From contig NC_079885.1 in NCBI RefSeq assembly GCF_029227915.1, positions 12,723,001 through 12,783,000 on the forward strand: a DNA stretch of 60,000 bases, written 5' to 3'. Source of the DNA: Hydractinia symbiolongicarpus (taxonomy: Eukaryota; Cnidaria; Hydrozoa; Anthoathecata; Hydractiniidae). The translations under genes and the position numbers were made by a program. Below, one piece after another: positions 55,391-60,000 of the stretch. The notes beneath the pieces are model-generated. The model saw nothing but the letters and a program-made list of their open reading frames with translations, was not told the origin of the DNA and did not search any database. Position 1 is the stretch's first letter; each line of letters starts with the position of its first letter.

Positions 55391-55737
55391 TACAGCGATT
55401 CTAAAAATTGGAAGAAACTTTTATGAAAACGTGCCTTTTTATCGAAATCTGTTGCAATAATTTTTTATTCGTTAGCTGAGTTTGGAGGACGGAGATAATC
55501 CTCTACCAATGCACCCCATGTTTCAGCACCTGTAGTAGTAATATTTATTTATCAATAAGTCACATGTACAATGTAAAACTAATAAGTAATTATAAACATT
55601 TTGTTACAAAAATGACCAATTGATAGGAGGCACACCTATTAGTCGCAGACTATTTTGAAGGAGGCCACCAGTCTTTACTAGATAATTAATGTAATAAATA
55701 ACTACCAATGAAAAACAAGTAAAGCATTTGTGATAAA

Positions 55738-57220
55738 TTAGTAACTACTTAGAAAGATGCTATTTTGCAATTTTGTTGGATTAGATTTTGATAGAATAGC
55801 ATGATCTAGTTCAGGACACAGAGACTGCAGCTTATTCCAGTGAACAACTGACTGATAAACAATAGAATTAATACCATATTTAGAGGTTTTACAGTGACTT
55901 TTAGCTAATAAACCCCTTGATTTGATTCCCCCCTAGTTATGTGAGTATTAAAGTAGTATCTGAGATCAAAAGTATTACTTAGAGAAGAATTTTGCCTGTT
56001 TAAAATTTGATAAATCGTTAAAATATGTCAAAAGCTTTACACATTGTTTTTGAAGAAGGAAAGTTCAGTTTGTATTGGGATTAGGGTTTTGGGCCCAAAC
56101 CTGACAAGCATGTCTTAAATAAGAATCAAAAAGAGCATAATAGATACAAAGAAGAGCAGATTTCGGAACAAAAAAACGTAGTTTGGAGATGATATCATTA
56201 GCATTTTGAAGTTTAGTAGATTAATTTTGTATATGAGGACTCCAGGATAAGAAACAGTCTCATAAAATTCCATGGTATCTTACTGACTCGCTTAAATTTA
56301 AAGGCTTGCCATTAAGTTTTAGATTGATTTTTCCACTAGGATTACGAAATAGGATAACCTCAGTTTTTGAAACACTTAAGGATATTTTATTTGCACATAA
56401 CCATTTTAAGAGCCTCTTGAGACCAATATTGACACATTTGTTCATCTTTTTTAGGGTTGGACTTGAAAAAAGTAGACATGTATGATCAGCAAATAATGTA
56501 GTTTTACTAAAAATTATGCCATTAGAAAGATCATTAATGTAGATGATAAAGAGTAAGGGTCCTAACACAGAACTTTGAGGTACACCACATAGAACCTTCC
56601 TTAAAATAGAATTATCCCCTCCATAATTTACGAATTGAGATCTTTCAGTAAGGTAAGATCTGAACCAATTATAAGCAATACCCTTATACTCTATAGTTCC
56701 AGCTTTCGAAGTAGTATACTATGACTAACAGTATCGTAAGCTTTTTGGAGATCTATGAACACACCACAAGAAAACTGCCCATCATCAAGTGTCCTACGTA
56801 TATCTTCGGTTAAAGTAATTAGTGCATGAGTAGTAGAATGCATACTTCTAAAACCAAATTGTCTTTTAAAAAATATATTATGTTTAATTAAAAAGAAGTA
56901 AGCCTTTTATGAACAAGTTTTTCAAAAATTTTGTCTATATTTAAAAGTAGAGTGATAGAACGATAATTGTTTACATCTTGGTTTGATCCTTTGTTTTTAA
57001 AAATTGGGATTACTTTACTAAATTTAAGGGACGATGGAAAAATCCCTGTTTCAAAAGAAAGATTGATAATTTTTGTTAAAATAAGAGACAGTATATATGA
57101 TACAGAAACAAAAATAGCTTTTGTAATACTAAATTTACCACTGTTTTTATTTTGGTTCAAACATTGGATTGTTTTGAGAATTTCATCTGGAGTTACTGCT
57201 TTAAAAAAAATGATTTAGTT
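55738..57220 (-). pseudogene. LINE reverse transcriptase
   Basis: Minus frames give LSFETGIFPSSLKFSKVIPI then FKNKGSNQDVNNYRSITLLL (RT blocks 1-2), MLGPLLFIIYINDLSNGIIF (block 4), and FADHTCLLFSS (block 5). Block 5 is normally [FY]ADDT, so the second catalytic Asp is His. LKRLLKWLCANKISLSVSKT follows (block 6-7), and the tail carries the usual W-N-x-L block. The catalytic change plus frameshifts make it inactive. Confidence 0.9.
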
Positions 57221-57622
57221 GGGGGCTTCCTTGAGATGGAGTCCTCGTAATTGCCAAATTTGGGTATTTTTGCTTGAAGTTTGGTGGCAATAGAATTGAA
57301 AAACTTCTTAAATGAATTTGCAATTTCTTGGGGGTCTATAATTATATCATTCTATTTATTTAGAAAGATCTTAGGTTGATTTTTATTTGATTTATTAATA
57401 ATTTCATTTATACCCTTCCAAGTGGCTTTAGAGTTTTTAATGTTTTCTTTAAAGAACTTTTTATAGAAGTTATTAACAATTTTATTTCTGTATATTTTAT
57501 ATTGACTGCGTAAAATCTCCTTATTTACTTCACTTTTAGTTTTTATAATTTTTTTTAACAAAGAATCTCTTCTGAGTATGGATTTTTTAATTCCGTTGGT
57601 TATCCATGGTTTCATATTATTT

Positions 57623-59040
57623 TTAGCCTGTGCTTTTGGACAACTTTCTTGTGGGTGTGCACAAATCTATAAGTTCATTCAGCTGATTAAAGAAAGAATC
57701 AAGGCTAGGATTTTTATTGTTAAGATTTAGCACCTTTCCCCAGTCAGTTGAATTAAATATTTGTTTAAAATTGATACTGTCAAACTGTTTCCAATCCTTG
57801 TATAATTTTTCATTCGTAATGCTTTCTTGACGAAATTGTTCATTTTGTAAAATAGTAAACTGAGCGAGATGGTCTGATATGCCAATAGTGAAATTACCAG
57901 AAAAAGATTTCATGTTATTGGGAGAAATAAAAATGTTATCAATCAGAGTTTTTGATGTTCGACATACTCGTGTTGGCAGCGTAATATAAGGAATTAAAAG
58001 GTATATAATTACCTAAAGTGTCAACAAATCTGTCAATATTTGGATTTTTACTAGTATTAATAAGGTCAATATTAAAGTCACCCAAAAGAACAAGTATTTT
58101 ATTTTCTTTGTTAACCTTGTCTAACAAAGGGCCCAAGAGAATAATAAAATCAGATATAGAAAGGGAATGATGTCTATAAATTGAACCAGTTATGATATTA
58201 GGATGATTTTTCATAATAATTTTTGCAAAAGTTGATTCCAGTAATTTAGATGAATACATTGAATCGTTGAGGTCAGGTCTTTTAAAAGAGCTAAAAATAT
58301 TTTTAATATAAAGAAGAGTTCCCCCATGGGTAGCTTCTGTTGGGGTATGAAAACAGTTACCGTAAATGATCGATTAAGCCCCCGGGGGCTTATTTGTCAA
58401 AATGGGTTTTGGGGGAGGGGGCTTATGCGGGAAGGGGGGAGGGGGTTAAATGGGAGGGAGGCTTATAAGATTATGCAAAAATCTAGTGTGCTAAAAACAA
58501 CGATTTTAATAAACACAACATATCTCTCTAACAATATAATAATAAAAACAAAGAATAATTGATCTCAATATAATGGTTGGACAGAAAAAAGGGAGGTCGG
58601 ACTTGTCGTTCCAACAAAGTATGTTGCTTTGACAGGGAGCAAGATATTCGGAAATATATTGTTCGACAAGTTCCAAAAAAACACCCTAATTTTGAATTGG
58701 ATATTATAAGCACGAGTGTTATTAATACCTCAACCTGCGAAAAAATACCATTTAATCAATTGTTTATAGTAGTATTTTCTCAGTCCCTATGAACTATATT
58801 GAAATTACTGTGAATTCGAATAAGCCCCCATGTGGGCTTATTCGGGAGGGGGGGGGGCTTATTTGTCAAAATGGGTTGGGGGTTATTTGGGAGGGGGGTT
58901 ATTCGGGAGTGGGGGCTAAATCGATCATTTACGGTATAGCCTTGATAGGAAGGATTAAGGGAAGCAGTAGAAAGAATTCGTGTTTCAGAGAGGGCTATAA
59001 TACCAAAATTAAATTAAGACTCTTCAAGAAAAGTTCAAGA
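57623..59040 (-). pseudogene. LINE endonuclease domain, split by a MITE
   Basis: Left of the MITE (minus strand, 58359 down) the frame reads HGGTLLYI, then FAKIIMKNHPNIITGSIYRH, KILVLLGDFNIDLIN (GDFN motif) and FTIGISDHLAQFTIL (SDH motif) near 57880. Right of the MITE, 59030-58940 reads FNFGIIALSETRIL...GYT (the ET motif). Removing the MITE and one TA joins the two halves with only a small local frame slip. Confidence 0.85.
58360..58934. mobile_element. TA-flanked G-rich MITE inside the LINE
   Basis: Inverted termini CCGTAAATGATCGATTAAGC (58360) and the complement of CCGTAAATGATCGATTTAGC (ending 58934), with one difference, are flanked by TA (58358-58359, 58935-58936). Subterminal regions on the plus strand are extremely G-rich (58380-58450, 58840-58920), with GGGGGCTTATTTGTCAAAAT repeated at both ends. 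No coding potential was seen in the 575 bp. Confidence 0.85.
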
Positions 59041-59189
59041 CTATCAAAACGAAGTTAAAAAAACTTAAAGATATATTACTGTTTAAGGGAAGTTGTTAAA
59101 GGAGTTAGAGTCATAATACTTGCAATCTAAGATATGAAACTCACTATCATCATGAAAATTATCACCGTAGGAATAGGTATTAGGAATAT

Positions 59190-59420
59190 TTTAAAACTTT
59201 GTTCAGCGGGTTCATTATTCATAGGAAACAGCGTGCAATTACATCTATAACATGACCAGATCTCATCATCATGAGAGTCAACAAGTTTTTGAAAGTCAGG
59301 GATTCTAAGTTTATTACATTTATGATGAACCCATAAATTGTAAAAATTACAGTAAATAGCATCAATTCTTACCTCTTTATCACAAATTGAGCGAGGAAAA
59401 AAAACTTTCGACTTTTTTAC
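59190..59420 (-). pseudogene. LINE PHD-like zinc finger
   Basis: The minus frame reads ICDKEVRIDAIYCNFYNLWV, then HHKCNKL, and later IWSCYRCNCTLFPM. The pattern (Cys/His cluster with W-V-H-x-K-C and W-x-C-x-x-C) is the finger found in ORFs of CR1-like LINEs. One Cys (YCNFY, normally C-x2-C) is replaced. Confidence 0.75.
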
Positions 59421-60000
59421 GTTTTTGCATACTAACCAAAGTCGAACTGAAAGTATAAAATATTAAGAAATGCGTAGCTAGAGCTACCATTTACAGAAGC
59501 TAAGTTAAAAAAATGTACCAAGTTTGTAATTAATACAAGAAAAGAGCGAAAGCCCGGCAGATTACTACGAAAACATTCAGTTGAAAAACTACTAAATCTA
59601 GTGTTTATAATCAAAATCTAATCCGGAAAAATATTTTTCAAAGTGTTCATGTGATCAATTTTGATTTTACTATCATTTTCATCCACCACAATAAATATAA
59701 ACCCATTATATATCCAGAAACGCTTAATACGTTTTTCGTTGTATAGGTTTTTACATTTACCCCACAATAAGCTTTATATGGGCAAAGGTTCCGTTTGATA
59801 AAATTTTATTCGATATACTGATTTCCTTAAGCTTATTCACGTTGGTTTTAAGTAGTGCTTTTTTTGTGAAGATTGTCACAATTTTTGCGATGTACAAATC
59901 TCACAATTGTTCTTTTTGTTGTTGAACTTCTTTTATTGGGGAGTCGCTGACAAACTTTTTAATATTTACACCAATGCAGCTCGCAATCACAATTACCTCG

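Larger units (their letters stand above)
55545..59990 (-). mobile_element. Nearly complete, inactive non-LTR retrotransposon (interrupted by a MITE)
   Basis: In minus-strand order it has a PHD-like finger (about 59400-59200), endonuclease (about 59030-57940), linker (57913-57350), reverse transcriptase (about 57220-56250) and a C-terminal tail ending near 55738 (VVHWNKLQSLCPELDHAI). Scattered frameshifts break it into pieces. The MITE at 58360-58934 is inserted in the endonuclease. The 3' untranslated part runs to about 55545. The 5' limit is not fixed. Confidence 0.85.

Overview
The window is AT-rich eukaryotic DNA. Its one long host gene has many short exons bounded by GT...AG introns, and the rest is mostly decayed transposable elements. 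The mix (non-LTR elements with PHD-like fingers and endonuclease domains, Ty3/gypsy, Ty1/copia, Penelope-like elements, THAP and P2X7-tail-like modules in a TTAA-flanked DNA transposon, many MITEs) points to an invertebrate animal. A cnidarian is my best guess, but that is inference. I see no rRNA, CRISPR or prokaryotic features.

Layout. 1-973: minus-strand non-LTR retrotransposon fragment. 1533-4700: decayed minus-strand gypsy element, interrupted by a Penelope-like fragment (3289-3911). 4700-8100: no gene recognised. 8104-9775: a TTAA-flanked DNA transposon carrying a THAP domain exon (+) and an intact two-exon P2X7 C-tail-like gene (-). 10.3-12.4 kb: SINE-like and tandem repeats. 12458-13411: a TTAA MITE. 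13933-16496: an integrase-type DNA transposon with about 115-bp terminal inverted repeats. 16921-17716: a second Penelope-like copy whose coding core is inverted relative to the first.

18257-51722 is the main gene: 37 exons (about 1702 codons, first exon(s) not found) for a TDRD12-like Tudor/DEAD-box-like protein of the piRNA pathway. Domain order is Tudor, degenerate RNA helicase, CCCH zinc finger, Tudor (all as in vertebrate TDRD12), followed by an additional extended Tudor domain and an Armadillo-like helical repeat region not part of the vertebrate protein as I know it. Every exon joins the next in phase. Its introns hold a TA-flanked MITE, a copia fragment, a 285-bp (TA)n tract, degenerate tandem repeats and an integrase fossil.

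52-54.7 kb has small tandem repeats and a tRNA-like SINE. 54748-55390 is a pogo/Tigger-like MITE. 55545 to about 59990 is a nearly complete but dead minus-strand non-LTR retrotransposon split by a TA-flanked, G-rich MITE (58360-58934).
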